Of a stretch of DNA of 64,000 nt, positions 25,528 through 35,236 are shown in pieces; within the stretch, counting starts at the first letter, position 1; each line of letters starts with the position of its first letter. Under the pieces are notes generated by a model. It was not told the origin of the DNA, made no database searches, and saw only the letters and a list, made by a program, of their open reading frames with translations. Location of the stretch: positions 310,280-374,279 of the forward strand of contig NZ_JAFHAP010000008.1 of the NCBI RefSeq assembly GCF_016938855.1, given 5' to 3'. Source of the DNA: Polycladomyces zharkentensis (lineage in GTDB: Bacteria; Bacillota; Bacilli; Thermoactinomycetales; JIR-001). Position numbers and translations under genes: made by a program.

Positions 25528-26743
25528 ATCGCCTTCCCTCCTCCAACAAACGGGAACGTTCGTTGGGCAACCGTCCCAACGCCACTTGCTCCAACAAATA
25601 CGCCAAAGCCTGTCCCACCCACCGACCGGGAGGTTCTCCCGTCACCCGGATCAGATCGCTGCCGTCAATCGCGAGATCGGACAGCTGTCGTACAGGCATT
25701 TCCTTTGCCCATCTCTCAAACAGGACTTCCAGTCGTTCGGCTGTCTCTGTTTCCAGATGACCCATTACCCGGCTCCATTGAAGAGACTGCAACACCGGCT
25801 CCGTTCCGTGTTGAAGAAGGAGCCGTTTCCCTTCGGTCGGCGTAATCGGGTGCCAATGCCGACTGTCGAACGCCAACTGATAGATCCGGTTGATCATTTT
25901 CACATCCGCCGACTTTAACCGCAACAAACGCAAATGACGCGCCGCTTGTTCCGGAAGAACGTGGCAATCGTGCAACAATAACCCCCATCTGCCTTCGCGG
26001 GTGGTAAGACGGTCGAATCGTTCCGCCGGCAGCAGTGCCGCCTTTTGGATATGGTTCCAGCGGTGAAACGGCGGCAGGTGGGGTAACAGTTCCCATTCCT
26101 GCAGATACTGCACCCCGATGGAAGGAGATGGCACCGACCACATTTTCTCCAACTCCGCCGTCACCCGTTCCACGGCCAGATGTCTCAGCGTATGGCGCAT
26201 CCGGCGGATGGCACGTCCTGTCTCGTCAGTGATCCGAAACCCCAGTTGAGCACTGAAACGAATGGCCCGCAGCATGCGTAATGCATCCTCCGTGAATCGC
26301 GCTTCCGCGTTTCCAACCGCTCGGATTCGCCTCTCTTTCAAGTCTTTCTGTCCGCCAAACGGATCATACAGTCGCCCTTCCCGATCCATCGCCATCGCAT
26401 TGACGGTAAAATCCCGTCGTGCCAGATCTTCCTCCAAACGGGAAACAAAGACCACTTTGTCGGGTCGGCGATGATCCGAATAGCCTGTCTCAACCCGAAA
26501 AGTGGTCACCTCTACCGGTTGTCCGTGGTGTATCACCGTTACGGTTCCATGTTTCAGACCTGTCGCTGCCGTACGGGGAAACAACGCCTGCACCGTTTCC
26601 GGCCGGGCATCCGTTGTGACGTCGTAGTCCTTCGGCTGTTTGCCCAACAACTCGTCACGAACGCAACCCCCGACCAGATACGCTTGATATCCTGCAGACT
26701 CCAGCCGTTCCATCACCCACCATGCCGCTTTTCGTGGGTCCAT
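25517..26743 (-). CDS. cca: CCA tRNA nucleotidyltransferase
   Basis: The 408-residue class II enzyme adds or repairs the 3' CCA of tRNA. YLVGGCVRDELLGKQPKDYD is the nucleotidyltransferase head with its DxD-type metal site; RRDFTVNAMAMD and RMLRAIRFSAQLGF follow, and EDLARRDF is the neck. AGGAGG precedes the ATG at 26743, so a start 27 bases earlier is not needed. It lies ten bases after bshA. Confidence 0.95.
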   Translation of the reverse strand: MDPRKAAWWVMERLESAGYQAYLVGGCVRDELLGKQPKDYDVTTDARPETVQALFPRTAATGLKHGTVTVIHHGQPVEVTTFRVETGYSDHRRPDKVVFVSRLEEDLARRDFTVNAMAMDREGRLYDPFGGQKDLKERRIRAVGNAEARFTEDALRMLRAIRFSAQLGFRITDETGRAIRRMRHTLRHLAVERVTAELEKMWSVPSPSIGVQYLQEWELLPHLPPFHRWNHIQKAALLPAERFDRLTTREGRWGLLLHDCHVLPEQAARHLRLLRLKSADVKMINRIYQLAFDSRHWHPITPTEGKRLLLQHGTEPVLQSLQWSRVMGHLETETAERLEVLFERWAKEMPVRQLSDLAIDGSDLIRVTGEPPGRWVGQALAYLLEQVALGRLPNERSRLLEEGRRFGK

Positions 26744-26753
26744 CTTCGTCCTC

Positions 26754-27881
26754 CTACTTTCGTGGCTCATTCAATACCCGCCGATACAACGCTTCGTATT
26801 CGTCCGCGATTTTCTCCGCACTGAACTGTTCCCGCGCCCGTTTCAACCCGTTTTCAGAAAAACGCCGGTGTTTGACCGGGTCCGTCAAAATCTCCAGCGC
26901 ATATGCCGCCATTCGATCCACATCCCCGATGTCCGCCAGGTACCCGGTCTCCCCGTGCTTCACTACCTCCGGCAAACCGCCCGCGTTGGATGTGACGGCC
27001 GGGACGCCGCAGGCCATCGCTTCCAGTGCAACGAGTCCGAAGCTTTCCTTCGCGGAAGGCAACAACAGCAAATCAGCGAGGGAAATAAGCTGCGCCACTT
27101 CGTCCTGTTTCCCGAGAAAGACCACTTTTTGATCCAAATTCAGCTCATGCACAAGCTCGGTCACCCGTGGCCATTCCGGCCCGTCACCCACCAGCAACAG
27201 TCTCGCGGGGATTTGGCGCTGCACTTTTTCAAACACACGGACCACGTCATCCACCCGTTTGACGGCACGGAAATTGGAGATATGAAGCAGCAGCTTTTCA
27301 TCCGGTCTCGCGTATTGGGGCCGGATGTGCGAGACGTCGCGCGGATAGTAGACACGCGGATCGACGAAGTTGTAGATGCGTTGAATGGACGAATCCACGC
27401 AAAACGACTCACGCGTCTGCTTCACCAGATCGTCCGACACCGCCGTCACCGCATCACTCTCATGTATGCCAAAACAGATGATGTCCCGAAGTGACGGATC
27501 TTCCCCCAATACGGTAATGTCCGTTCCGTGCAGGGTCGTCACCACCCGAAACGCCCCGCCGGTCATTTGTTTGGCCAGATACGCGCAGATGGCGTGCGGA
27601 ACGGCGTAGTGGACATGCAGAATGTCCAATCGATGGATCTTGGCCACTTGGGCCATCCGGTTGGCCAATGCCAGATCATAGGGAGGATATTTGAATACTG
27701 CATAACGGTTCGCTTCCACTTCGTGATAATGGATATGATGATGAAATCGTCCGAGACGAAATGGCATGCTGTACGTGATGAAATGAACCTGGTGACCACG
27801 CTCCGCCATCATCTTGCCCAGTTCCGTGGCCACCACACCCGATCCCCCGTGTGTGGGGTAACATGAAATGCCGATTCGCAT
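26754..27881 (-). CDS. bshA: N-acetyl-alpha-D-glucosaminyl L-malate synthase
   Basis: This GT4 glycosyltransferase of 375 residues joins UDP-GlcNAc and malate in the first step of bacillithiol synthesis. [20 protein letters not shown] is the acceptor and UDP region, [15 protein letters not shown] a hallmark of BshA, and [20 protein letters not shown] the donor-binding motif. Its neighbours bshB1 and cca have the same order in B. subtilis. Confidence 0.96.
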   Translation of the reverse strand: MRIGISCYPTHGGSGVVATELGKMMAERGHQVHFITYSMPFRLGRFHHHIHYHEVEANRYAVFKYPPYDLALANRMAQVAKIHRLDILHVHYAVPHAICAYLAKQMTGGAFRVVTTLHGTDITVLGEDPSLRDIICFGIHESDAVTAVSDDLVKQTRESFCVDSSIQRIYNFVDPRVYYPRDVSHIRPQYARPDEKLLLHISNFRAVKRVDDVVRVFEKVQRQIPARLLLVGDGPEWPRVTELVHELNLDQKVVFLGKQDEVAQLISLADLLLLPSAKESFGLVALEAMACGVPAVTSNAGGLPEVVKHGETGYLADIGDVDRMAAYALEILTDPVKHRRFSENGLKRAREQFSAEKIADEYEALYRRVLNEPRK

Positions 27882-27899
27882 CCTGCTGATGCCTCCTCG

Positions 27900-28607
27900 T
27901 CACAGGAGCCGATCCATCGCCAACGGACGGGTCTTTGCCAATCCTTCCCCGTACAATGCGCGTATTTGATGGCCCCAAAGTTGATCCCGCCCCCGGATCA
28001 TCGCCAGATAGCTGGGATGATTGAGCGGTGTGTCCACTTCGCCCCGGGAGCGGTCAAACTGACTGGCATAAGCCAGGATCGCCTCCATCTTTCGTTCGTA
28101 GACATCCGTGATATCGACAATGACGTCAGCCGGACCCACATCGTTGATAAAGTAATGGAACACTTGTTCCACCCGATGGGCGGGCCAGTCCCCGTCCACT
28201 TTTCGGTTGCGGATTCCGGCGTCAAACACTGCTTCCTTCACCATCCGGCTGCAGGCCACATGGTCGGGATGACGGTCCTCGCTGTACGGAGCCAACACGA
28301 TGCGCGGGCGCAATCGTCGGATGACCTCAATCATGCGTCGAATCTGTTCATCCGTCCCCTTCAGCCCCCGGTCTGGAAATCCCAGATTGACCCGTTCGGT
28401 AAGGCCAAGGACAGCAGCCGCTTTTTCCGCCTCCTGTCGGCGCAGTTCCACCGTACCGTTGGAGGAGAGTTCTGCTGCCGTCAGATCGCAGATCGCCACC
28501 GAAAATCCCTGGGTCTGGTGTTTGGCCAAAATGCCGCCAGCTCCGATCTCCACATCATCCGGATGGGCGCCAAATGCCAGAATGTCAACACGTTGGCCGA
28601 CTGTCAT
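27900..28607 (-). CDS. bshB1: bacillithiol biosynthesis deacetylase BshB1
   Basis: The 235-residue zinc hydrolase of the LmbE/PIG-L fold removes acetyl from GlcNAc-malate. The metal and catalytic motif is [14 protein letters not shown]; the second histidine block is [15 protein letters not shown]. The start ATG at 28607 has GGGGGGAAACGC upstream and overlaps the mgsA stop by four bases. Confidence 0.96.
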   Translation of the reverse strand: MTVGQRVDILAFGAHPDDVEIGAGGILAKHQTQGFSVAICDLTAAELSSNGTVELRRQEAEKAAAVLGLTERVNLGFPDRGLKGTDEQIRRMIEVIRRLRPRIVLAPYSEDRHPDHVACSRMVKEAVFDAGIRNRKVDGDWPAHRVEQVFHYFINDVGPADVIVDITDVYERKMEAILAYASQFDRSRGEVDTPLNHPSYLAMIRGRDQLWGHQIRALYGEGLAKTRPLAMDRLL

Positions 28608-29029
28608 GCGTTTCCCCCCTCTCTGGCATTGGCCTGATTCACGATTTCCCGCCATGCAAAATCTCCTTGTTGGATCGAGCGGATCATCACTTCCGCCGCC
28701 GCGAGATTGGTAGCCACGGGAATGCCGTGCACGTCGGCCAACCGGAGCAGTGCCAGGATATCCGGCTCGTGCGGTTGGGCCGTCAACGGATCGCGGAGAA
28801 AAATGATGCAATCCATTTTGTTTTCCGCTACCAGTGCCCCGATTTGTTGGTCGCCGCCGAGCGGTCCCGACAGGAACCGGTGGACGTGCAGACCTGTCGC
28901 CTCCATGATCTTCTGACCCGTCGTTCCTGTAGCGTAAAGATGGTGTTGCTTCAATATATCCCGATAGGCGATCGCAAAATTCACCATTTGCTCTTTTTTC
29001 CGGTCGTGCGCGATCAAAGCAATGTGCAT
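28604..29029 (-). CDS. mgsA: methylglyoxal synthase
   Basis: The 141-residue enzyme converts dihydroxyacetone phosphate to methylglyoxal and phosphate, a bypass of lower glycolysis. [43 protein letters not shown] and [20 protein letters not shown] are the family blocks. Start at 29029 with GGGAGGG upstream. Methylglyoxal is detoxified with bacillithiol, which fits its pairing with bshB1/bshA. Confidence 0.95.
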   Translation of the reverse strand: MHIALIAHDRKKEQMVNFAIAYRDILKQHHLYATGTTGQKIMEATGLHVHRFLSGPLGGDQQIGALVAENKMDCIIFLRDPLTAQPHEPDILALLRLADVHGIPVATNLAAAEVMIRSIQQGDFAWREIVNQANAREGGNA

Positions 29030-29033
29030 CGGC

Positions 29034-30020
29034 TCATCCCTCCCGTGTGAAAGAATGGGCATGCGTAAACAATGCCGGCGTTCCTCCGGTGTGCCAAAAC
29101 AGGACACGGGAACCGATTCTGCCGCGATGGAACAGATCCAACAAACCCGCCAACGCCTTGCCGGTATAGATGGGATCGGCGAACAACCCTTCCGCCCTGG
29201 ACAAAAGACGGATGGCTTCATTGCCCGCATCCGACGGAACCCCGTATTTTTTCCCTATGTAGCCGTCTTCTATGTGCACGTCAGCGGGTGAAACACGTCG
29301 ATCCGAACCCAAAAATGCCAAAAGATCGTTCGCCATGCGAACAACCACCCGTGTCAGCTCGTCCGCTTTCAGCCATACGCTGATCCCGATCAGCCTGATC
29401 GGGGCGGGACGAAGCACTTTCCCCGCCAACAAACCGGCCAACGTACCGCCACTGCCGACAGCCAGTACGATCGACTCCGGCTGGGTTCCCGCTTCTGCCA
29501 GCTGATCCAGCAATACATCCCACGCCCGCTTATAACCGTAATCCCCGATGGGTGTGGAACCACCGACCGGAATCACATATGGTTTTTTCCCTTTTTGCCG
29601 CGCTTCATCGGCCCATTTCTCCATTTCTTCGAGCAGTGGTTCGGACCCGTACACACCGGTCGTTTTCATTTCCGCACCCAAAATATGGTCCAACAACAGG
29701 TTCCCCTGTTGCGTACCCATATGCTTCCCGGCAAAACAAAGCCATGGTTCCATTCCGGCACGCCGCGCACATGCCGCCGTCAGCCGCGCGTGGTTGGACT
29801 GCGGGCTGCCGCCGGTGATCACCGTGTCGCATCCTTTTGCCAACGCATCGCCCAACAGATATTCCAGTTTGCGCACCTTGTTTCCGCCGAACGCAATCCC
29901 GGTCAGATCATCCCGTTTGATCCAGCATTCCTCCAGCCCTGTGACCCGCTCCAAGCCGTGCAGGCGGTGTAGCGGCGTCTCTCCCCACATCAGCGGATAG
30001 CGGGACAAGTGTGCATCCAC
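29034..30020 (-). CDS. D-cysteine desulfhydrase / ACC deaminase family PLP enzyme
   Basis: The 328-residue fold-type II PLP protein has the lysine in [17 protein letters not shown], the phosphate and substrate loop [20 protein letters not shown] and the glycine-rich [14 protein letters not shown]. Members either break D-cysteine or 1-aminocyclopropane-1-carboxylate into ammonia and a keto acid; sequence alone cannot choose, but D-cysteine desulfhydrase is more common in Bacillota. This gene is an insertion relative to the B. subtilis dapB-mgsA order, sitting between the two without breaking the operon. Confidence 0.82.
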   Translation of the reverse strand: MDAHLSRYPLMWGETPLHRLHGLERVTGLEECWIKRDDLTGIAFGGNKVRKLEYLLGDALAKGCDTVITGGSPQSNHARLTAACARRAGMEPWLCFAGKHMGTQQGNLLLDHILGAEMKTTGVYGSEPLLEEMEKWADEARQKGKKPYVIPVGGSTPIGDYGYKRAWDVLLDQLAEAGTQPESIVLAVGSGGTLAGLLAGKVLRPAPIRLIGISVWLKADELTRVVVRMANDLLAFLGSDRRVSPADVHIEDGYIGKKYGVPSDAGNEAIRLLSRAEGLFADPIYTGKALAGLLDLFHRGRIGSRVLFWHTGGTPALFTHAHSFTREG

Positions 30021-30033
30021 CTTGTCACTTCCT

Positions 30034-30837
30034 TTACAAATCCAAGATGTTTTCCAGGCCGTAAACCAGATGATCCAATTCCATCACTTTCTCGATCGCC
30101 AGCTTTACACCCGGCATAAACGACTCCCTGTTCATCGAATCATGACGGATCGTCAACAACTGCCCCGGTCCGCCGAACAGGACCTCCTGATGTGCCACGA
30201 TACCGGGAAGGCGGACGCTGTGGATGCGAAAACCGTTGTAGTATGCACCGCGCGCCCCTTCCATCGTCTCTTTTTCCTCGGGATGTCCTTGGCGAAACTC
30301 ACTCCGTACGTCCGCGATCAACTCCGCCGTCTTGACAGCTGTGCCTGAAGGTGCGTCCAGCTTTTTGTCATGATGCAATTCGATGATCTCCACATGCGGC
30401 AGATACTTGCTCGCCTTGGCCGCAAACACCATCATCAGCACCGCGCCGATGGCGAAGTTGGGTGCCACGATCGCCCCGATGCCCTTGTCCTGACAAAGTG
30501 CATCCAATTCACGCAAATCCTCCCTTGACAGGCCGCTGGTGCCGATTACCGGACGCACGCCCGCTTCCAGCGCGATCTCCGCATGCCGCCGCACTGCATG
30601 TGGCGTGGTGAAATCCACCAGCACGTCGGGCCGGTCTTTGGCGATCGCTTCTTCCACCGATCCTGTAAATGTCACACCCAGTTTGCCGATGCCCGCCACT
30701 TCTCCAACATCTTGTCCCACTGCGGAACGGGAAATGCCGCTGACCAGCGTCATTCCCTCTTCCCGATGCAACAATTTCACCACTTCTTGTCCCATCCGGC
30801 CGCTCGCCCCGGCCACCGCTACACGAATCTCGCTCAT
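30034..30837 (-). CDS. dapB: 4-hydroxy-tetrahydrodipicolinate reductase
   Basis: The 267-residue enzyme reduces the lysine/diaminopimelate precursor; in spore formers the pathway also feeds dipicolinate. VAGASGRMGQEVVKLL binds NAD(P)H, and EIIELHHDKKLDAPSGTA contains the catalytic His and Lys. The ATG at 30837 follows GGGGAGGGAG. It lies 25 bases after ypjD. Confidence 0.97.
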   Translation of the reverse strand: MSEIRVAVAGASGRMGQEVVKLLHREEGMTLVSGISRSAVGQDVGEVAGIGKLGVTFTGSVEEAIAKDRPDVLVDFTTPHAVRRHAEIALEAGVRPVIGTSGLSREDLRELDALCQDKGIGAIVAPNFAIGAVLMMVFAAKASKYLPHVEIIELHHDKKLDAPSGTAVKTAELIADVRSEFRQGHPEEKETMEGARGAYYNGFRIHSVRLPGIVAHQEVLFGGPGQLLTIRHDSMNRESFMPGVKLAIEKVMELDHLVYGLENILDL

Positions 30838-30862
30838 CGGTTGCTCCCTCCCCTGAATGTAC

Positions 30863-31213
30863 TCACGCTTCGGTCGCTTCTGTATTCGATTCGATGCGGG
30901 TCCAGCGATTGGCGTCCCGCGTATTGTATTTGTGCATGACGCGGTCAAACGCCTCTTCCAAATCAATTCCGAGTGAATTGGCAAAACAGATGATGATGAA
31001 CAGGAGATCACCCAATTCCATATCAATGCTGTTCTCCGCTTCACTCTCTTTTTTGGGCTTTTCACCGTAGCGGTGATTCACTTCCCGCGCCAGTTCGCCC
31101 ACTTCCTCGGTCATGCGGGCCAACATGGACAACGGTTGAAAATATCCTTCCTTGAACTGACGGATATATAGATCCACTTCTTGTTGCATGTCATACATGG
31201 TTTTACGATCCAT
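30863..31213 (-). CDS. ypjD: MazG-type nucleotide pyrophosphohydrolase YpjD
   Basis: The 116-residue all-helical protein has the EVGELAREVNH and DMELGDLLFIIICFANSLGI motifs (ExxE...ExxD) that bind Mg2+ in MazG-like NTP pyrophosphatases. It probably cleans damaged nucleotides. The ATG at 31213 follows GGAGGG. It heads the long minus-strand run from ypjD to panD. Confidence 0.93.
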   Translation of the reverse strand: MDRKTMYDMQQEVDLYIRQFKEGYFQPLSMLARMTEEVGELAREVNHRYGEKPKKESEAENSIDMELGDLLFIIICFANSLGIDLEEAFDRVMHKYNTRDANRWTRIESNTEATEA

Positions 31214-31298
31214 TTTGTGAACCCTCCTCAATCTCCTACATGTTACCCCATTTCGGGATCGGAAGACAAATCCCTCATCCATCCTTTACAGATCCTCA

Positions 31299-31328
31299 TT
31301 GATGCCGCAATAACCCCCCTTGTATAAT
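31299..31328 (+). promoter_or_regulatory. promoter of the YitT-family gene
   Basis: TTGATG (31299-31304) and a consensus TATAAT (31323-31328) with an 18-base spacer; divergent from ypjD. Confidence 0.6.
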
Positions 31329-31385
31329 ATAGCAAGTGGTAAACTGGGCATTTTAAATACGGAAAAGAAGCAAAGGCGGGATCAT

Positions 31386-32240
31386 ATGAAAAAGCACGTG
31401 AAAAACATTGCGCTCATCCTGTTGGGTGCATTTATCTATTCGGTCGGTGTCAATTACTTCGCCGTCAACAACCGGCTGGCCGAGGGCGGCTTTACCGGTT
31501 TGGCGCTGCTGGCACACTATCAATTGGGGATCTCTCCGGCACTCATGATTTTCATTCTCAATATCCCGCTGTATTTTATCGGGTACAAAGTGTTCGGAAA
31601 ACAGACGCTCATCTACACCTTGATCGGTACCAATGCGGCGTCCTTGTTTTTGGAACTGACCAAAGGATGGGGCAGTCCGCTCGATGACCTGCTGTTGGCC
31701 GCCCTGTACACCGGTGTGCTGGTGGGGGTCGGATTGGGGCTGATTTTCCGCGTTGGTGGAACCACTGGCGGCGTTGACATCATCGCCCGTCTGCTCAACA
31801 AGTATTTCGACTGGAGTATCGGACGTACGTTCTTCCTGTTTGACTTGGGCGTGTTGACGCTGTCCTATGTGTATATCGGCCGGGAAAAAGCAATGTACAC
31901 CATGGTGGCCGTCTTTGTCGGCGCGCGTGTCGTCGACTTTGTCGTAGAAGGGTTGAATGCGGCCAAAGCGGCGACTATCATCTCCAACTCCGCTGTCGAC
32001 ATCTCCAACAAAATCACCAAGGAAATGGATCGGGGCGCCACTTTGTTAAAAGGGAGAGGCGGCTACACCGGTGTGGACAAAGAAGTGCTCTACGTGGTCG
32101 TCAACCGGAACGAACTGCCCCGGCTCAAACAACTCGTCCACTCCGTCGATCCGTATGCGTTCGTGGTCGTTCACGATGTTCGGGACGTATTGGGAGAAGG
32201 GTTTACCTACGACAGCCTGGAAAAAGCCAAAACGCAATAA
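31386..32240 (+). CDS. ypjC: YitT/DUF2179 family membrane protein (YpjC)
   Basis: The 284-residue product has five to six membrane segments (NIALILLGAFIYSVGVNYF, GVLVGVGLGLIFRVGGTTGG) and a C-terminal DUF2179 cytoplasmic domain (GATLLKGRGGYTGVDKEVLY ... VDPYAFVVVHDVRDVLGEG). Function is not known. The start ATG at 31386 follows GGCGGGATC. In B. subtilis the gene ypjC has the same place between ypjB and ypjD, but here it is on the opposite strand from its neighbours and has its own promoter. Confidence 0.88.
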   Translation: MKKHVKNIALILLGAFIYSVGVNYFAVNNRLAEGGFTGLALLAHYQLGISPALMIFILNIPLYFIGYKVFGKQTLIYTLIGTNAASLFLELTKGWGSPLDDLLLAALYTGVLVGVGLGLIFRVGGTTGGVDIIARLLNKYFDWSIGRTFFLFDLGVLTLSYVYIGREKAMYTMVAVFVGARVVDFVVEGLNAAKAATIISNSAVDISNKITKEMDRGATLLKGRGGYTGVDKEVLYVVVNRNELPRLKQLVHSVDPYAFVVVHDVRDVLGEGFTYDSLEKAKTQ

Positions 32241-32274
32241 TCCCCGTCTGGGTGGACGGGGGCAGGTTTTTGAC
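32241..32274 (+). terminator. terminator after ypjC
   Basis: CCCCGTC-tgggtg-GACGGGG followed by GCAGGTTTTT, directly after the stop codon. Confidence 0.7.
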
Positions 32275-32635
32275 AAAGCTGTCATTTGGAACCGGACTGC
32301 CTTTGGCAACACGCTCAACCCAGTAATCATGACGGGGTTTTTTTGTTGAGGCAGAAAGTCCGGTCCGTTTTCCGAATATAGAGATGGGTGAACATGACAT
32401 GATTGATTGGGGAGAAAAATGAAAAAGACTCGCCTTCTTTTTTTGTTCCTTTTTGTTTAAGGCATGATGGTCATTTTTGAGTATCCGGAGTGTTACTTGG
32501 CGAAATGTGATTTTCCGTTTGAGAACCTTTGTTTGGAACTGCTGGAAAGATGGATTGCTCCATCTCCGGTGTCGGTTTGTGGTTGTTGGGATTGGGATGT
32601 TTCGGGAGCGGAATAAAAAACACAATCGTACAACA
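32275..32635. other. intergenic region without recognised gene
   Basis: This 361-base stretch between the ypjC terminator and the ypjB stop shows no supported gene. A minus-strand frame (HDYWVERVAKGSPVPNDSFV) runs antisense into ypjC and has no start signal. At 32420 a GGGGAG precedes a 12-codon plus-strand frame that is too short to call. Confidence 0.5.
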
Positions 32636-33439
32636 CTACGGAAAACGCACAGCCCGATACTTTTTCCAACTGACATAAGTCAGCACGAACACGATCACAC
32701 CGCCTGTCATCAGCATGAATGAGACGACCGGCATGTCCCATTTACCGTACATGGCCGTCACTTGTTCCTCCGGTCCGTAAAACAGCGGATTCAGCATCCC
32801 GCGCAAACGGCTCACCCCACTGCGCAACAACGCAGGATTCCACGTCGGCCGCGATTGGTTGCGCAAAAAGGACAGCACCGAATCCACCTTGGCCACCGTC
32901 GTCGGAGTCCGCGAGATCACAATGGCGGGGCGTATCAATCGGTAATGATCAATCAGCGCATCCACCGCCATGCGGGCACGGACTTGATTTCCGGCGTTGA
33001 TCGCGCGGTCGATGGCAGCCAAATCCCTTTGCAACACTGAGTAATACTGTCGCCACAGCGGTTGGTTGGGATGCGTCAGCGCATCAAATGCCATCCGCAT
33101 CCGAAGCGCCGCCGCCATCAATGCGGTCGGGTTGGGACGGACGCGATTCAGCTCCTGTTCCATTTCCACCAATGTTTGCGATAACGTGCGAATCTGCTCC
33201 ACCGTCAATCTGAGAGGAGACAGGTTTGCACGGGAAAAACTGCGCGAAAGCACCGTCAACGCATCGCGTGCGGCCAATAAATCCCCCCTCTCCACCAACT
33301 GATACACCCGCTCAGCCTGCCTCGCCCACTGCACCGGTTGCGTTTGTTCCATGGCGAATGCCGGTTCTGATTCATAGGGATGCAAGATGGCGAAACTGCT
33401 CCACAATATGACCAAGAAGCCGGTCCATCTCTTCCACAT
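32636..33439 (-). CDS. ypjB: sporulation protein YpjB
   Basis: The 267-residue product has an N-terminal signal or anchor (WTGFLVILWSSFAILHPY), a helical outside domain (ARQAERVYQLVERGDLLAAR, LSPLRLTVEQIRTLSQTL) and a C-terminal membrane segment (VVSFMLMTGGVIVFVLTYVS). These features and the place between qcr-ypjA and ypjC-dapB identify it as YpjB, a sporulation-associated protein of unknown mechanism. The ATG at 33439 follows GGGAGAGG. Confidence 0.85.
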   Translation of the reverse strand: MWKRWTGFLVILWSSFAILHPYESEPAFAMEQTQPVQWARQAERVYQLVERGDLLAARDALTVLSRSFSRANLSPLRLTVEQIRTLSQTLVEMEQELNRVRPNPTALMAAALRMRMAFDALTHPNQPLWRQYYSVLQRDLAAIDRAINAGNQVRARMAVDALIDHYRLIRPAIVISRTPTTVAKVDSVLSFLRNQSRPTWNPALLRSGVSRLRGMLNPLFYGPEEQVTAMYGKWDMPVVSFMLMTGGVIVFVLTYVSWKKYRAVRFP

Positions 33440-33538
33440 GTGAACCTCTCCCGATATAAAGAAAATTCCTTGTCCATACAGTCTATTCGGGAAGATGGAC
33501 GAGATATGAATGCATTTTTTCATGTGGCGGGATCGGTT

Positions 33539-34237
33539 TCATTTCCTTTGAGGGAGTTGAAATTGTCGGTGATCTTTGTTTGTGCAGCAAACCAGTTTAT
33601 TTTTTATAAGATAAAAAAGGGAATAAATTCCTGCCCCAAGTATCCCGGATCTCTCCGTGTGACAGAACACATCCCCAGTGACCAGGATAACGGGGTGGGC
33701 AAGGATTACCGTAATCAAAATGAGCCGATGATTTTTATGCCGGCTAAAAATGAAGACCACAAAGCGACCGGCCGAAACCGGATCATCTTCCACCATCGAA
33801 TCGGGCTTGATGTTGGAGAAGTAAGGTACGCTGTAGCCGCATGACGTTTTCACTTCACGTATGTTTACATGGATGATTTGTCGTGCACCCGGAAGAAGAT
33901 CAAAATGATGGATCAATTGATTCCATTCCGATGAATCAGGCAATATTACGCGCCCTCGGCCATATAACCGGAGGATCATGGGCGGGCCTTCCAACGCAAC
34001 AAACATCAACGTAATTCTTCCATTCTCCTTCAAGTGTGCACTTGTTTCGTTTCCGCTGCCTGTCAGGTCCAGATAGACCACTTCTGTTGGCGAAAATATG
34101 CGCAGCACATCATATCCTTTTGCAGAAAGATTGATGTGCCCCTCTTTACTTAACGGAGCCGAACCCACAAAAAATAGGCGTTGTTTCTTGATGAAGGCCT
34201 CATGTTCCGGGAGTAAAGCCGGAAAAAGCTTTCCCAT
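33539..34237 (-). CDS. pyridoxamine 5'-phosphate oxidase-fold protein, C-terminus replaced
   Basis: The first ~145 residues match the FMN-binding split-barrel family often found in this length class: LFFVGSAPLSKEGHINLSAK, TEVVYLDLTGSGNETSAHL, NGRITLMFVALEGPPMILRL and IHVNIREVKTSCGYSVPYF. Relatives then continue with EYKGxRDTLxKWAExKGEEG; here the sequence switches after PYF to an unrelated tail (VFIFSRHKNHRLILITVILA ...). The whole is 232 residues instead of ~190. The C-terminal part probably comes from a deletion or frameshift, so activity is doubtful. Confidence 0.6.
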   Translation of the reverse strand: MGKLFPALLPEHEAFIKKQRLFFVGSAPLSKEGHINLSAKGYDVLRIFSPTEVVYLDLTGSGNETSAHLKENGRITLMFVALEGPPMILRLYGRGRVILPDSSEWNQLIHHFDLLPGARQIIHVNIREVKTSCGYSVPYFSNIKPDSMVEDDPVSAGRFVVFIFSRHKNHRLILITVILAHPVILVTGDVFCHTERSGILGAGIYSLFYLIKNKLVCCTNKDHRQFQLPQRK

Positions 34238-34303
34238 CCCGATCCCCCTTTACTGAAGGAGAATTTTTATCCATATATATCAGATCATTTCTTCCAACAA
34301 ATG

Positions 34304-34466
34304 TTACACCTTGGGAGATATGATGTGAACATCCACATATTCCAACTCCCTCATCATCACATTCATGATTGATCCTTTCACGATCTAGTCCCAGCGCGTA
34401 CTGGCGGAAAGACCCATCATAATCTGCGTGATCTTATATTCGCTGCACACGTCCACTATCGGGCAA
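34304..34466 (-). pseudogene. KdpD/universal-stress domain fragment
   Basis: The minus strand reads VDVCSEYKITQIMMGLSAST then RWD, an in-frame stop, and VKGSIMNVMMRELEYVDVHI followed by ISPKV and a stop. This matches the end of the UspA-like domain of KdpD (NVTKIIIGKP...RWKEI...GSIVDKLIRxxxxIDVYVIS). Only ~50 residues remain. The rest of the 287-bp gap between the two flanking genes shows nothing else. Confidence 0.6.
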
Positions 34467-34524
34467 AGGCTTGCCACTCCTTTAAATCGGTTTCTTCTTC
34501 CGACGGGCGTGATAGTATACGAAT

Positions 34525-35139
34525 TCAATCATATCGAACCTTATCAAACCATACGGATTTTCCTGTGACAGGCTGGTCGTAAGAAATGACGAAATGCAAT
34601 ACGGTTGGAGCGGATGACGGATTGATGTATTGATGCGGTACATCCCCGTTGAAGCGGATGACATCATGTTCGTACAGTTGATACCGTTCCCCCTCGATCA
34701 CCACGTCCAACCGGCCGGACATGACCGTGACAAATTCCACCACACCGGGCGGATGCGCCTCCGAATGATAGGAACCATGCGGCTGCAAGTACCCCCGGTA
34801 CAACTCAAACACATGCGGTTGATGCGAACGGAAAACGGGTTCCACCACAAACACTTCGTCGGGATCGGACAAAACGAACCCCTCTCTTTTTCTGGAGACG
34901 GCCACATCCGTCTCCACCGATAACAAGGCAGTGACGGGAACAGACAAACCGTTGGCGATTTTCCAAATCACGGAGAGGGTCGGATTGGCTTCCCCGTTTT
35001 CAATTTTGAGCAGCGTTACTTTGCTGATCCCGATTTGCCTGGCCAATGCTTCCATGCTCAAACCGCGGTGGACACGGATTTTTCGCAGATTGGCGCCCAC
35101 CCGTTTTCCGATGTGCTTCTCTTCCCACGGATTTTCCAT
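34525..35139 (-). CDS. XRE-family regulator with cupin domain
   Basis: The 204-residue protein has a helix-turn-helix (residues ~13-67; LRKIRVHRGLSMEALARQIG, SKVTLLKIENGEANPTLSVI) and a C-terminal cupin (HSEAHPPGVVEFVTVMSGRL, YQLYEHDVIRFNGDVPHQYI) that should bind a small effector. It is divergent from azlCD with a 97-base shared promoter region, so regulation of the AzlCD exporter by an amino acid or related compound is likely (inference). Similar regulator-azlCD pairs are common in Bacilli. Confidence 0.85.
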   Translation of the reverse strand: MENPWEEKHIGKRVGANLRKIRVHRGLSMEALARQIGISKVTLLKIENGEANPTLSVIWKIANGLSVPVTALLSVETDVAVSRKREGFVLSDPDEVFVVEPVFRSHQPHVFELYRGYLQPHGSYHSEAHPPGVVEFVTVMSGRLDVVIEGERYQLYEHDVIRFNGDVPHQYINPSSAPTVLHFVISYDQPVTGKSVWFDKVRYD

Positions 35140-35185
35140 CCTGCTGTTTTTCCCTCCAAGTGTCGTTTTCTTTCGATTTGTATAT

Positions 35186-35228
35186 TATAATGAACCAAAA
35201 GATAAATAAAGTATACCGATAGGATCGA
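35186..35228 (+). promoter_or_regulatory. azlC promoter/operator region
   Basis: A TATAAT (35186-35191) has no clear -35 box at the usual distance. The AT-rich segment is nearly symmetric, so a -10 can be read on both strands. The repeat CGAT-AGG-ATCG (35218-35228) close to the start codon is a candidate operator for the divergent XRE-cupin regulator. Confidence 0.35.
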
Positions 35229-35236
35229 TAAAAGGG

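Noticed and set aside
32203-32676. 157-codon minus-strand frame between ypjC and ypjB
   Set aside because: It runs antisense into ypjC and through its terminator, without a start signal or recognisable domain.
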